From RZZS01 sp964491785 (lineage in GTDB: Bacteria > Pseudomonadota > Alphaproteobacteria > Micavibrionales > Micavibrionaceae): a stretch of DNA of 64,000 nucleotides. Of the stretch, positions 9,007 to 18,160 are shown one piece after another; positions within the stretch are counted from its first letter, which is position 1, and each line of letters begins with the position of its first letter. Where the stretch lies: assembly GCA_964491785.1 (NCBI GenBank), contig CAZBGS010000003.1:124001-188000 (forward strand), given 5' to 3'. Under the pieces are notes generated by a model. The model had not been told where the DNA came from and did no database searches. It saw nothing but the letters and a program-made list of their open reading frames with translations. The position numbers and the translations under genes were made by a program.

Positions 9007-9618
9007 ATGAGGGTTCTTCTTGCTACGATTGCGCTTTGCATGCTGGTTCTGCAGCCGGCCCTTGCCGGTGAAGGCCGCATCATGGTGCATGAAATCCACT
9101 CGTTCATAGCCCAGGCAAACTCGGCTTTGAACAATCCGAATATTGCCGTAGGCCGCAACTTCCTGACCAGGAACGTAGCCGAAGGTGCGTTATTTGAAAC
9201 CAATGTAAAACTGTTTCAGCCGGGACACCCGGCCGCTCAGGAAATATGGTGGAACCAGACCTATGGACAGTACTACTACCGCTATCCATATGCCTATTAC
9301 CCCTACTATACGACCAGCAGCTATCAGGAAGCTGGCAAGTGGGAAATGATCCGCAACTTCGAAAACAAGAAGCGTCTGATCGTGGGCTATCAGCCTGAAT
9401 ATATCATCACCGGAGTAAAAATGCGCCCTGACGCAACTCAGGCGGTGGTCGATCTCGACCTGAAGGAATACGGCACGCGCTACGTTCCTTATTCTACTTA
9501 CCTGACCTCAGGCGTCCTGCATGCGACATCCAAATGCAAGGCTTATCTTGTCAGACATCAGAACCAACTGGTAATGACCAGAATGGATTGCAACACGCAT
9601 ACAAACATGCCGTTCTGA
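9007..9618 (+). CDS. Secreted CX17C-family protein, copy 2, with Tyr-rich insert
   Basis: Exported protein of 203 residues with a signal peptide ending near LQPALA. The start at 9007 is preceded by GGAAAGGA; the frame is open slightly upstream without signal character. It shares the final cysteine pair with exactly 17 residues between (TSKC ... RMDC) and an FIxQxN-like N-terminal helix with its neighbours. An aromatic stretch YYYRYPYAYYPYY at about residues 91-103 is absent from the others. A strong terminator follows. Function unknown. Confidence 0.8.
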   Translation: MRVLLATIALCMLVLQPALAGEGRIMVHEIHSFIAQANSALNNPNIAVGRNFLTRNVAEGALFETNVKLFQPGHPAAQEIWWNQTYGQYYYRYPYAYYPYYTTSSYQEAGKWEMIRNFENKKRLIVGYQPEYIITGVKMRPDATQAVVDLDLKEYGTRYVPYSTYLTSGVLHATSKCKAYLVRHQNQLVMTRMDCNTHTNMPF

Positions 9619-9640
9619 TTAACCGGCATCAACTAACCCT

Positions 9641-9680
9641 GAAGGGCGCGCCATATGACGCGCCCTTCTGTTTATTTTAT
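9641..9680 (+). terminator. Intrinsic terminator
   Basis: Perfect 10-bp stem GAAGGGCGCG (9641-9650) with CGCGCCCTTC (9659-9668), an 8-base loop, then TGTTTATTTT. It closes the unit ending at 9618. Confidence 0.88.
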
Positions 9681-9721
9681 TAATTCTTTCCCTCAATGAG
9701 CGCCGAAATATTTATTTATCT

Positions 9722-10351
9722 ATGCGGTTGTTTTTATTTTTTTCATTGGCGGTTGCGGTTTTGGCAGCAGCCGCAGTTTACGCCCTCGCCATGGGAAAGG
9801 GGTCGATAATTATGAGAGAAAAACATTTATCAGGATATCCTGTCGCAACCCTTGCCGGAGGTTGTTTCTGGTGCGTTGAGAGCGATTTTCGTTCGCTTGA
9901 AGGCGTGTTGTTTACCGAACCGGGTTATTGCGGCGGCAACACCGATAATCCGACTTACGACCAGGTAATAACCGGCAAAACCGGGCACGCCGAGGCGGTT
10001 CAAATCTGGTACGATCCTGATCGTATAAGCTATCGCGATCTGATTGTCTGGTTCCTCGAACATGCCCATGACCCGACGCAGCTAGACCGTCAGGGCGTCG
10101 ATGTCGGAACCCAATACCGCTCGGCAATCTTTTACCACGACGAAGAACAGGAAAAAATCGCACGTGAAGAAGTCGCAAGACTGAACAAACATAAATTCGG
10201 AGACAGGATTGTCACAGAAATTGTCCCGATAAAGGAATTCTGGCCCGCAGAAAAACACCACAAGCAATATTACGAGAAATACGAAAAGCGAACCGGCAAT
10301 CCTCATATCCGCCTGTTGCATAAAAAATACCGTCATATCAACAACGATTGA
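9722..10351 (+). CDS. msrA: Peptide-methionine (S)-S-oxide reductase MsrA, possibly exported
   Basis: Reduces S-methionine sulfoxide in proteins. The active-site block GGCFWC places the catalytic cysteine at residue 48, followed by the family's GYCGG, GHAEAV, HDPTQLDRQGVDVGTQYRS and E-x-HHKQYY segments. From the ATG at 9722 the protein has a hydrophobic N-terminus (residues 2-23) that would export or anchor it. However, AAGGGG lies nine bases before an in-frame ATG at 9812, which would give an ordinary cytoplasmic enzyme of 179 residues. Which start is used decides the compartment. Confidence 0.93.
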   Translation: MRLFLFFSLAVAVLAAAAVYALAMGKGSIIMREKHLSGYPVATLAGGCFWCVESDFRSLEGVLFTEPGYCGGNTDNPTYDQVITGKTGHAEAVQIWYDPDRISYRDLIVWFLEHAHDPTQLDRQGVDVGTQYRSAIFYHDEEQEKIAREEVARLNKHKFGDRIVTEIVPIKEFWPAEKHHKQYYEKYEKRTGNPHIRLLHKKYRHINND

Positions 10352-10425
10352 CTGAGAATTTATAATAATCGATATTCTTGACCCATCAGGTTTTCGGCTT
10401 GGCGTTTTTTGCGCCATACAAATGA

Positions 10426-10695
10426 ATGAGCGAAATAACCCTCAAAATCAAACTCACCCCCAAGGCTTCCCGGAATGAAATTACCGGCTGGGCACAGGAT
10501 GGTAACGGCGACAAAATCCTGAAAGTATCCGTTACCGCCGCTCCAGAGAAAGGAAAAGCTAACAAGGCACTGATTGAGCTTCTTGCCAAAAAGGTTAAAG
10601 TGCCTAAAAGCAACGTCCGGATAATATCTGGCGAGACTTCCCGCCTTAAAACCGTCACGCTTGACGGCGCCACATTCAATGAACTGTTTCTTTGA
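10426..10695 (+). CDS. DUF167 (YggU/UPF0235) family protein
   Basis: Small cytoplasmic protein of 89 residues matching the DUF167 fold: VSVTAAPEKGKANKALIELLA in the middle and a final GETSRLKTV segment are the family hallmarks. No biochemical role is firmly established for the family. It stands alone between msrA and the third CX17C gene. Confidence 0.9.
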   Translation: MSEITLKIKLTPKASRNEITGWAQDGNGDKILKVSVTAAPEKGKANKALIELLAKKVKVPKSNVRIISGETSRLKTVTLDGATFNELFL

Positions 10696-10803
10696 GTATA
10701 AAACGAAAAAAACCAGTGCCAATAATTAGCAAAGCCTTCATTATTTTATGTAAGGATTTATTGTGGGCGATTGAAAATTATGATCTCCAGGGGCGGATCT
10801 TCA

Positions 10804-11379
10804 ATGAAAATGGTAAATGAAGCATTTCCAACCATAGTCCTTTGCGCTGTTTTTCTGCTCGCAGCCCCACATGTCTCCCATGCAGGTAAAAAGGGCCAGC
10901 TTGATGAATCCTCCATCCGGGAGTTCGTCGAACAAACCACCGAGATCACCAGTAAAAATACCAGCATGTCCCCTGATCAGGTTCGCGCATACCTTGAGCT
11001 GCATCTGCACAAAAAAGGCTTCTTCAAAAGTGAGATCCGCTACAACATTCCCGGCTATCCCAGCCAGACAAACACCTTAAGCCTGGACAAACCCCAGTTC
11101 ATCGACAGTATCCTGAGCGGACAACAGGCGCTTGAGGATTACGAGATTAAACTGAACATCGAGGAAATAAATATTTCCCGAGACGGCGGCAAAGCGACAC
11201 TGCGCACCAGCAGTATTGAACGGGGAATGATGCCCGTGCCCAGAGAAGACGGCAAATCGGAAAGCATTCCTGTCGAAGGAAGCTCGACCTGCAGCCAGAT
11301 CATCATGCTGGAAAACGGCGAACAACAGATGTATTCTGCCAACTGTGTTACAGAAATCACTTTCCTGACCCCCTTTTGA
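10804..11379 (+). CDS. Secreted CX17C-family protein, copy 3
   Basis: Exported protein of 191 residues; the signal peptide ends near APHVSHA. I choose the ATG at 10804 because AGGGGCGGA precedes it. An N-terminal helical region with FVEQTTEITS is followed by N-x-P-G-Y-P, DKPQFIDSIL, EDYEIKLNI and IERGMM, and then the family cysteine pair with exactly 17 residues between (SSTC ... SANC). It is clearly related to the protein at 8233 and more distantly to the one at 9007. Its stop overlaps the downstream hydrolase start (ATGA), so the two are co-translated. Function unknown. Confidence 0.8.
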   Translation: MKMVNEAFPTIVLCAVFLLAAPHVSHAGKKGQLDESSIREFVEQTTEITSKNTSMSPDQVRAYLELHLHKKGFFKSEIRYNIPGYPSQTNTLSLDKPQFIDSILSGQQALEDYEIKLNIEEINISRDGGKATLRTSSIERGMMPVPREDGKSESIPVEGSSTCSQIIMLENGEQQMYSANCVTEITFLTPF

Positions 11380-12218
11380 TGAAAAAGACAAAAAGTTTTA
11401 AGAAAATGCTGTCGGTCACGGCAGGAAGCGTCCTGCTTTTATATGCCGCTGTTCTGAGCGCTGCTTTCCTCGCACAAAGGACGATGATCTATTTCCCTTC
11501 AAAATCGTCTCCGGAATTGTCGGCCTACGGCGCTGAAAGTTACATGCGGGTGGTAAGCGTAATAACCGCCGACGGCCTCGGACTTCACGGCTGGTACGCC
11601 CCTCCGAAAGACCCTGAATTACCTGTAATCGTTGTCTATCACGGCAATGCTGCCGAGCATGGAATAAGGTTCTTTTCCATGAAGCCTTACCTTGACGCAG
11701 GCTATGGCCTTCTGCTTGCCGGATATCGCGGATACGGCGGCAATCCGGGAAAACCTTCAGAAACCGGCTTTTACGCAGACGCCAGAGCCTGGCTTGGAAA
11801 TCTGCTGGAAAGCGGCATTGATCCAGGCCGGATCGTGCTTTACGGTGAATCGATCGGCACCGGCGTCGCTGTACAGATGGCAGCCGAACACAAGAACCTC
11901 CGGGCTCTGGTTTTGCAATCCCCGTACACAAGCCTGACCGATCTGGCAAAAACCCGCTATTTCTTCCTGCCGGTAGACCTTCTGATGCTCGATCGCTTCC
12001 GCAACATCGACAAGATCGCTCATCTGGAAATGCCATTGCTTGTAATCGCCGGCGCGAGGGACGGCATAGTACCTTTATCCCAAAGCAAGGCCATTTTCGA
12101 AACAGCCCCCGGCCCGAAGCATCTGCACATCTTCGAAAACCACGGCCACAACGACATGCCCGTCGAACAACGCGCGGCGATAGTCCGCGAATTTCTGGCC
12201 GAAGCCTCCAGCGGGTAA
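11376..12218 (+). CDS. Membrane-anchored alpha/beta hydrolase (BEM46/YfhR-like)
   Basis: Serine hydrolase of 280 residues with one N-terminal membrane segment (about residues 11-33). The nucleophile elbow is GESIG with Ser159; Asp229 (GARDGIVP) and His258 (GHND) complete a plausible triad. HGNAAEH near residue 89 supplies the oxyanion region, typical of the BEM46/YfhR group. The catalytic domain probably faces the periplasm. It is coupled by overlap to the secreted CX17C protein upstream. The substrate is unknown; esterase or acyl hydrolase activity is the family expectation. Confidence 0.88.
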   Translation: MMKKTKSFKKMLSVTAGSVLLLYAAVLSAAFLAQRTMIYFPSKSSPELSAYGAESYMRVVSVITADGLGLHGWYAPPKDPELPVIVVYHGNAAEHGIRFFSMKPYLDAGYGLLLAGYRGYGGNPGKPSETGFYADARAWLGNLLESGIDPGRIVLYGESIGTGVAVQMAAEHKNLRALVLQSPYTSLTDLAKTRYFFLPVDLLMLDRFRNIDKIAHLEMPLLVIAGARDGIVPLSQSKAIFETAPGPKHLHIFENHGHNDMPVEQRAAIVREFLAEASSG

Positions 12219-12226
12219 CCTGAAAA

Positions 12227-13021
12227 TCAGCGGCGTATCATCAGAAGCTTTTTTATCTCGGCGATCGCCTTTGCGGGATTCAGCCCCTTCGGGCAGGTAC
12301 TGGTGCAGTTCATGATCGTATGACAACGGTAAAGCTTGAACGGGTCTTCAAGCTGGTCTAGCCGCTCTCCCGCAGCCTCGTCGCGGCTGTCGGCAATCCA
12401 CCGCCACGCGTTGATAAGCGCCGCGGGGCCAAGGAACCTCTGCGGATTCCACCAGTAACTGGGGCATGCCGTGGAACAGCAGGCACACAGAATGCAGGCC
12501 GCCGGCCCATGCCCGTCATGACCGTTGAGAAGATCGGCGTTCTCCGGACTTTGCAACCGCTCACGGTCAGGGGCGGGCGTTTCTGCCTTAAGCCATGGCT
12601 CGATCGAACCGTACTGAGCATAAAAAGTGGACAAATCTGGAACCAGATCTTTTATTACCGGCATATGCGGCAACGGTGTAACCTTTACACAATCACCGCC
12701 GATTTCCTCAATCGGCTTGGTACAGGCAAGCGTATTGTTGCCATCGATATTCATCGCGCACGACCCGCATATCCCCTCCCGGCAGGAACGCCTGAAGGCG
12801 AGCGTAGGATCGATAACGTCTTTGATATACATGATCGCGTCCAGAACCATCGGCCCGCATCTGGAAAGATCGATCTCGTATTCGTCCATCCGCGGATTAT
12901 TTCCGCTCTCCGGATCCCAGCGATAAATGCGGAAAGTTTTCTTTTTCTCCGCCCCGCCAGCCGCCTTGAAAGTCTGGCCTTTTTTAACCTTTGAATTCTT
13001 CGGAAGGGTGAACTGAACCAT
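12227..13021 (-). CDS. sdhB: Succinate dehydrogenase iron-sulfur subunit
   Basis: Electron-transfer subunit of complex II, passing electrons from FAD through three Fe-S clusters to ubiquinone. Visible cysteine sets are SCREGICGSC for [2Fe-2S], CILCACCSTACP and CHTIMNCTSTCPKG for the [4Fe-4S] and [3Fe-4S] centres. I take the ATG at 13021 (MVQFTLP); the frame extends seven codons to a TTG. sdhB is on the same strand as sdhCDA but separated from sdhA by about 3.3 kb carrying three signalling or unknown genes, which is unusual. Confidence 0.96.
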   Translation of the reverse strand: MVQFTLPKNSKVKKGQTFKAAGGAEKKKTFRIYRWDPESGNNPRMDEYEIDLSRCGPMVLDAIMYIKDVIDPTLAFRRSCREGICGSCAMNIDGNNTLACTKPIEEIGGDCVKVTPLPHMPVIKDLVPDLSTFYAQYGSIEPWLKAETPAPDRERLQSPENADLLNGHDGHGPAACILCACCSTACPSYWWNPQRFLGPAALINAWRWIADSRDEAAGERLDQLEDPFKLYRCHTIMNCTSTCPKGLNPAKAIAEIKKLLMIRR

Positions 13022-13119
13022 CGGACAAATCTGCTTTCCCAAATATTATTGATAAAGAATATTAGGACGTAGATCTTCGCTTGTGAAGTTTGGATTTGCT
13101 TTAGCTGAAAACAGTATTT

Positions 13120-13416
13120 TTAAGGTTTTAGAAAAATTCCCTGATATCTGTCTTTTACCTGCATAAGCTGGCGCGGCCTGCTTACCCACATCACCGCGGC
13201 TGCCATAAGGCTTTCTTTATCGTTAAGGCTGTTGAATATTTCTGTATACGACCTGTCGCCCTCCCTCAGTTTCAGCAAGGCGAAATCCCGCGCCGGTTTA
13301 ACGAAAGCTTCCTTTAACCTGCCCCAAAGCCCCGGCCCTTCCTCAGGAGGTAATCCACGCCCTCCTCCTTTTTTCTCGTCGCTGTATGCCGGTTGCAACT
13401 GCAATTGTGTAAACAT
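13120..13416 (-). CDS. Hypothetical protein
   Basis: Soluble-looking protein of 98 residues that I do not recognise. GAGGGGTGG lies directly before the ATG. It has a Gly/Pro-rich linker (residues 16-29), then an amphipathic helical region containing WGRLKEAF and SYTEIFNSLNDKESLMAAA. It sits between sdhB and a PP2C-like phosphatase gene on the same strand. Confidence 0.65.
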   Translation of the reverse strand: MFTQLQLQPAYSDEKKGGGRGLPPEEGPGLWGRLKEAFVKPARDFALLKLREGDRSYTEIFNSLNDKESLMAAAVMWVSRPRQLMQVKDRYQGIFLKP

Positions 13417-13478
13417 CCACCCCTCATAATCAATATATGTAAACTAACAATATTTATAGTTTTTTTCAATTACTTTTC

Positions 13479-14336
13479 TTAAAAACTGGCCAGTAATGCC
13501 GTTGCATCATCGCTTTTTTTGTAACGCGGATATATCCGGCAGTCCGGGTCACCCTCTTCTATTTCACGTAGTTCTTTATATAGAATATCAAGGCCATCGG
13601 CACGTACCGCTTGCATTAAAGATGAATAGCTGTATTTCGAATATTTATCGCTGAGTGCGGAATATCCGTCGCTCATCAGCAACGCATGTGAATAATCTTC
13701 TGCCCTCCAGCTTTTCTGCACGATATGTCCCGACAAATCGCTGATCGGATCGAAAGTTCCAAAATGACCTGGGGTATTGGTGGTTTGCCTTTGCTTCCTT
13801 ATATATGGCCTGAGCTTCTCCCGTAACCTTACAGGATCGTTTTCTCCCTCCTCGCGATACCTGACAAACAACTCGATCATTCCCTGATCGACCTTGTGAT
13901 GCGCAGGATCGCCATACCATCCATCCACTCTGCCGTCTTTTCCCGAAAGCACAAGCACCGTATCGGACAGGGCGGCGCAATAAATCCTTTTACCGTCGCA
14001 ATGAATAACCGTCACCGCCCCGCAAGGAACGTCGGCCTTGTCCTCTATGCCAGCTTTCAGGTTACTTGTGAACTCCTGCCTGATTTGAGACTGACATGCG
14101 ATAATCAACCCGAAAAGATCTCCCCCGAAGATTTCCGCATTTCTGTCAAGCGCAAGGCTTAACCTCGCGGCCAGCCAGGAAGCGTCCGTAGCGCCCTCGT
14201 CGGCAATAACGCTCGGCCCCTGCCCCGTTGCTCCGTCAATGACCCATGCAGTATTACCGCGATGGCCGCAGGCATCCTCGTTAGGTCTTGCGGCATTGCC
14301 GGGCGCAGACAATTTTTCAAGGACTCCAAACATCAA
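13479..14336 (-). CDS. PP2C-like (PPM) serine/threonine phosphatase
   Basis: Stand-alone phosphatase domain of 285 residues without membrane segments. PPM metal-binding motifs are visible: RPNEDA (residues 17-22), VIDGATG with Asp34, LMSDGYSAL with Asp223, and KSDDATALL with Asp276/277. The start is one base after the upstream dual-GGDEF gene ends, so the two form one translation unit. Together with sdh on either side, this suggests a regulatory pair inserted in a respiratory locus. The target is unknown. Confidence 0.85.
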   Translation of the reverse strand: MMFGVLEKLSAPGNAARPNEDACGHRGNTAWVIDGATGQGPSVIADEGATDASWLAARLSLALDRNAEIFGGDLFGLIIACQSQIRQEFTSNLKAGIEDKADVPCGAVTVIHCDGKRIYCAALSDTVLVLSGKDGRVDGWYGDPAHHKVDQGMIELFVRYREEGENDPVRLREKLRPYIRKQRQTTNTPGHFGTFDPISDLSGHIVQKSWRAEDYSHALLMSDGYSALSDKYSKYSYSSLMQAVRADGLDILYKELREIEEGDPDCRIYPRYKKSDDATALLASF

Positions 14337-16289
14337 TCACAGAGAAATATCAGGAGAGGATCCAGGCTGAAAGCTTTTTTGTTGCACGCTGAGCCAGCTA
14401 ATCTGCGAATTCAGGTTAGCAATATGACAAGCGGTCGCCAGGCCGTCGATACATCTGGAAATCAGCATGGAACCTTTTGAACGGCTGTTGTCATACGAAC
14501 CTGCATCGTTATCTTTCAGCACCGTACTGACAACGCCAATCCCCCTGTTCCACGGTGCATGAGTAACGCCTGAAGGAATATCCCCCAAAACCATATCGTC
14601 ACGGCCACTTCCGGATGCCCGATTAAAGATGGCGGATATTTTTTTCATGCTCAACTCATTAACCTTATGCATTACCGCACCGGTCACCTGAGACATGTCG
14701 CGATCGTCCAGCAGAGAAATACTACCGCCGGCTGTTTTGAAAGGCGTAGCAAGAACAATGAAGTTACCACCGCCAAGCGACGCGAGGCGGTAATCATCCT
14801 CCACGAACCCCTCCTCTGCCAGTGCTTCGCGCACAACGCCCGCATACCTTGCAAGTATCACGTCAGCCGCATCATGCCCGACAAGAGAGTTTAAACCAGA
14901 CAGGTTTTTGAATGAGAACCCCAATGCATATATATGGGCATTCCTGTCGCCAAATACAGCAGTCCCGAACCCTTTGGCCATATCAGTGACACCGTCGCCG
15001 AAATTTTCCTGTGCGAATAGTCTGTTCCGGTCGTTGATAAAAATAGTAGCAGTTTCCCGAAAATCAGCGCCATCCATCCACGTTCCCGTAGCCGGATCAC
15101 GCAGCGTCGCTTCCTTCATTATTTCAATGTAGATATTTTCAACTCGTTTCCCGGCTATATTCCTTGCGTCAAGAATAGCCTGAAGTACATGCATTCTTCT
15201 CTGTTCGGGATCCATGAAAAGGCCGTAATCGGTTATATCCCTGCCTAGCGCATCATGCAGTATCTCATGATAAGTTTCTTGGGGTTCCCTCTGACTGACC
15301 TCAAACAGCTTTTGCAGGTTTTCATTTTCAAGATCTCCAAGAACGGACAAAAATCCTCCTAAACCAGAGGCTGCCCATTCTTTTAGCTTGTCATACCTGG
15401 CTTTCTTCCTTGCTGCCTCATCCCTGTCCGCCTCCATGGCTTCCGCCGCCGCCTCACCTTTTCTGCAATAACCCTGCAGCAGCTTTTCCCGCTCAAGCCT
15501 TAAGGAAACTTCTTGAGATACATTGCCTGGATCCATCGAACCCATATCTACTATTACACAAGCAGCTCCGAACCCCTTGCGATAAGGGTCGGAGGGATAT
15601 TTCCGGTGAGGATGCTCCATCAGATTAAGAGTTGCTGAAATCTCTTCGAACATTTCATTAAGTTCGTTAGAAATCGCCTTCTGCTGCTTATCATCCATAT
15701 CAGGAACGATTATCCTGAGTTCATCACCGCCGGCGCGTACAGGATAGATATTTGTAAATCCTCTTTCCTTAAGAAGAATACGTATCCTGTCGCAAAAAAC
15801 CCTGGCCACTCGATCAGTAAGACGGAAAGCTTCATCCATAGGAACGGAATAAGACCCGACATTGCGACTATATGCGATCGTCTCACGAAAATATGTATTG
15901 GTGCCACCCATATTCGAAAAGTCGACCTCGATCATAGCCGCAGGTCTTCCGGTACTCAGGGCATATAAATGCCCCAGTGACGAAATTCGATCCAGATGCG
16001 ATTTCTCATAAAATCCAGTGAGTCTTTCAAGAGGATAAAAACGCGATAGCTCCATCCTGCCGGCAAGCGAGGCCAGATCCTGCCTGCCTTCCTCAAGTCT
16101 CTCGCTAGTGAGATACGTCGTAAGTATAGCCGGATGGACAAAGCCATTCTCTTTCCAGAAAGAAGAAATTTCTTCTATTACCGCATCGTAATCCGAACTG
16201 CCATCAGGATAGTTTCTGGCAAACCTGTCAAGATAGGCTTTCAGACTGGTTTTATAATAAACCTGCTTTAGATCAAAGGAACCAGGCAT
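14337..16289 (-). CDS. Dual GGDEF-like domain protein
   Basis: Cytoplasmic protein of 650 residues. A first diguanylate-cyclase-like domain has a strand MIEVDFSNMGGTN near residue 119 and RAGGDEL at 185-191, close to the canonical RxGGDEF. A central helical region (about 260-380) separates it from a second GGDEF-like domain with ALGFSFKNLSGLN near 455 and a degenerate SLGGGNF at 504-510, expected to be catalytically dead. It may make or sense c-di-GMP or another nucleotide; the L in place of F and the odd second site leave activity open. It directly precedes the PP2C-like gene. Confidence 0.7.
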   Translation of the reverse strand: MPGSFDLKQVYYKTSLKAYLDRFARNYPDGSSDYDAVIEEISSFWKENGFVHPAILTTYLTSERLEEGRQDLASLAGRMELSRFYPLERLTGFYEKSHLDRISSLGHLYALSTGRPAAMIEVDFSNMGGTNTYFRETIAYSRNVGSYSVPMDEAFRLTDRVARVFCDRIRILLKERGFTNIYPVRAGGDELRIIVPDMDDKQQKAISNELNEMFEEISATLNLMEHPHRKYPSDPYRKGFGAACVIVDMGSMDPGNVSQEVSLRLEREKLLQGYCRKGEAAAEAMEADRDEAARKKARYDKLKEWAASGLGGFLSVLGDLENENLQKLFEVSQREPQETYHEILHDALGRDITDYGLFMDPEQRRMHVLQAILDARNIAGKRVENIYIEIMKEATLRDPATGTWMDGADFRETATIFINDRNRLFAQENFGDGVTDMAKGFGTAVFGDRNAHIYALGFSFKNLSGLNSLVGHDAADVILARYAGVVREALAEEGFVEDDYRLASLGGGNFIVLATPFKTAGGSISLLDDRDMSQVTGAVMHKVNELSMKKISAIFNRASGSGRDDMVLGDIPSGVTHAPWNRGIGVVSTVLKDNDAGSYDNSRSKGSMLISRCIDGLATACHIANLNSQISWLSVQQKSFQPGSSPDISL

Positions 16290-16363
16290 TTTTTACAACA
16301 CTGCCCTATTACACCGCCGTTTAATATTTGAGGAATATATACAATTTTTAAAATTATGTAAAG

Positions 16364-18154
16364 TTAATATACCCGTTCCTTTAGAGGGATAGTTTCAATT
16401 TCATCGGTCAGCGTGTGCATTATCACCGGACGGTAAGAGATTTTCGCGCCTCCATGCTCATCAACCCAGATAACCGTATGCTTCAGCCAGTTCCGATCAT
16501 CGCGCTCGGGATAATCCTCGCGTGCATGCGCTCCCCGTGACTCCGTGCGCGCCGCCGCAGACTCAATGGTAGCTTTGGACTGATATAGTAGATTATCAAG
16601 CTCCAGTGTCTCAACCAGATCGGTATTAAAGACAAGTGAACGATCCGAAATCCCAAGCAGGCTGCGGGCCTGAAAGCAGTCATCGATCTTCCTGATTCCC
16701 TGTGCGAGAACCTCGCCATTCCTGAATACCGAGGCGTGTTCCTGCATCGCCCGCTGCATCCTGCTGCGGAGTTCACCGGGCGAAGTCGTTCCGTTGGAAA
16801 ATCTGATCCAGTCCAGCCGCTCCAGCGCGATGCTTCCATCGTCCGATTTCAGGGCTTTGTGCGGCAATCCCGGCTTCAGAATTCGAGCGGCCCGCAAGGC
16901 GGCAGCCCTGCCGAATACCACCAGATCAAGAAGCGAATTGGAACCGAGCCGGTTGGCCCCGTGAACCGAAACACAAGCAGCCTCTCCGATAGCCATAAGA
17001 CCCGGAACGGTCTTGTTGGGGTCGAACCTGGAAGGATTGATAACCTCCCCATGATAGTTTGTCGGAATTCCCCCCATATTATAATGCACCGTAGGCACTA
17101 CCGGTATCGGCTCTCTGGTCGCGTCCACGGCGGCAAATATCTTCGCGGTCTCGGTAACCCCCGGCAACCGCTGATGTATTACTTCAGGATCAAGATGTTC
17201 GAGATGGAGCCATACATGGTCTTTCTCCGGCCCGACGCCCCTGCCTTCGCGCACCTCGATAGTAATGGCCCTCGATACCACGTCGCGGCTGGCCAGATCC
17301 CTGGCCGTCGGAGCATAGCGTTCCATGAAACGCTCTCCGGCAGAATTGGTAAGATATCCGCCCTCCCCGCGTGCGCCTTCGGTAATCAGACATCCTGCCG
17401 GATAGATACCGGTCGGATGGAACTGGACGAATTCCATGTCCTGCAGGGGAATCCCGGCACGAAGCGCCATGGCGTTGCCGTCCCCTGTCGTCGTATGCGC
17501 ACTGGTGGACGAAGCATAGGCTCTCCCGTACCCTCCCGTGGCAAGCACGGTAATATGCGAACGAAAGCGATGAATACTCCCGTCCTCCAGACAAAGCGCC
17601 ATAACTCCGACACATGCCCCTTCGTCGTTCATGATCAGGTCTATCGCAAAATACTCGATAAAGAATTGGGCCTTGCGCTTGATCGCCTGCTGGTAAAGGG
17701 TATGCAGGATCGCATGCCCTGTACGGTCGGCCGCGGCGCAAGTCCGCTGGGCGGTGCCTTCCCCGTAGCGGGTGGTCATCCCCCCGAACGATCGCTGATA
17801 GATTTTGCCTTCATCTGTACGGCTGAACGGCACGCCGTAATGCTCCAGCTCGATAACCGCCGGAATAGCCTCACGGCACATGTACTCGATCGCTTCCTGA
17901 TCGCCAAGCCAGTCCGAGCCCTTTACCGTGTCGTACATGTGATAGCGCCAGTCGTCCTCCCCCATATTTCCTAGCGCTGCCGAAATCCCCCCTTGGGCGG
18001 CTACAGTATGGGATCTTGTCGGAAATATTTTACTTACGCACGCCGTCTTCAGACCTTTTTCTGCCATGCCGAGTGTCGCCCGCAACCCGGCCCCTCCGCC
18101 ACCGACGACAACGACATCGTAGTAATGATCGATTATTTCATAGGCCTGCGTCAT
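16364..18154 (-). CDS. sdhA: Succinate dehydrogenase flavoprotein subunit
   Basis: Catalytic subunit oxidising succinate to fumarate, 596 residues. It has the Rossmann motif VVVGGGGAGL, SHTVAAQGG carrying the His for covalent FAD, HPTGIYPAG, the arginine-rich TEGARGEGG segment and GEAACVSVHGANRLGSNSL. It follows sdhD by six bases, with the order sdhC-sdhD-sdhA. sdhB is displaced further downstream. Confidence 0.97.
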   Translation of the reverse strand: MTQAYEIIDHYYDVVVVGGGGAGLRATLGMAEKGLKTACVSKIFPTRSHTVAAQGGISAALGNMGEDDWRYHMYDTVKGSDWLGDQEAIEYMCREAIPAVIELEHYGVPFSRTDEGKIYQRSFGGMTTRYGEGTAQRTCAAADRTGHAILHTLYQQAIKRKAQFFIEYFAIDLIMNDEGACVGVMALCLEDGSIHRFRSHITVLATGGYGRAYASSTSAHTTTGDGNAMALRAGIPLQDMEFVQFHPTGIYPAGCLITEGARGEGGYLTNSAGERFMERYAPTARDLASRDVVSRAITIEVREGRGVGPEKDHVWLHLEHLDPEVIHQRLPGVTETAKIFAAVDATREPIPVVPTVHYNMGGIPTNYHGEVINPSRFDPNKTVPGLMAIGEAACVSVHGANRLGSNSLLDLVVFGRAAALRAARILKPGLPHKALKSDDGSIALERLDWIRFSNGTTSPGELRSRMQRAMQEHASVFRNGEVLAQGIRKIDDCFQARSLLGISDRSLVFNTDLVETLELDNLLYQSKATIESAAARTESRGAHAREDYPERDDRNWLKHTVIWVDEHGGAKISYRPVIMHTLTDEIETIPLKERVY

Positions 18155-18160
18155 ATTCTT

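Noticed and set aside
16736..17974. Long open frame opposite to sdhA
   Set aside because: Shadow of sdhA, with no recognisable motif and no ribosome site.
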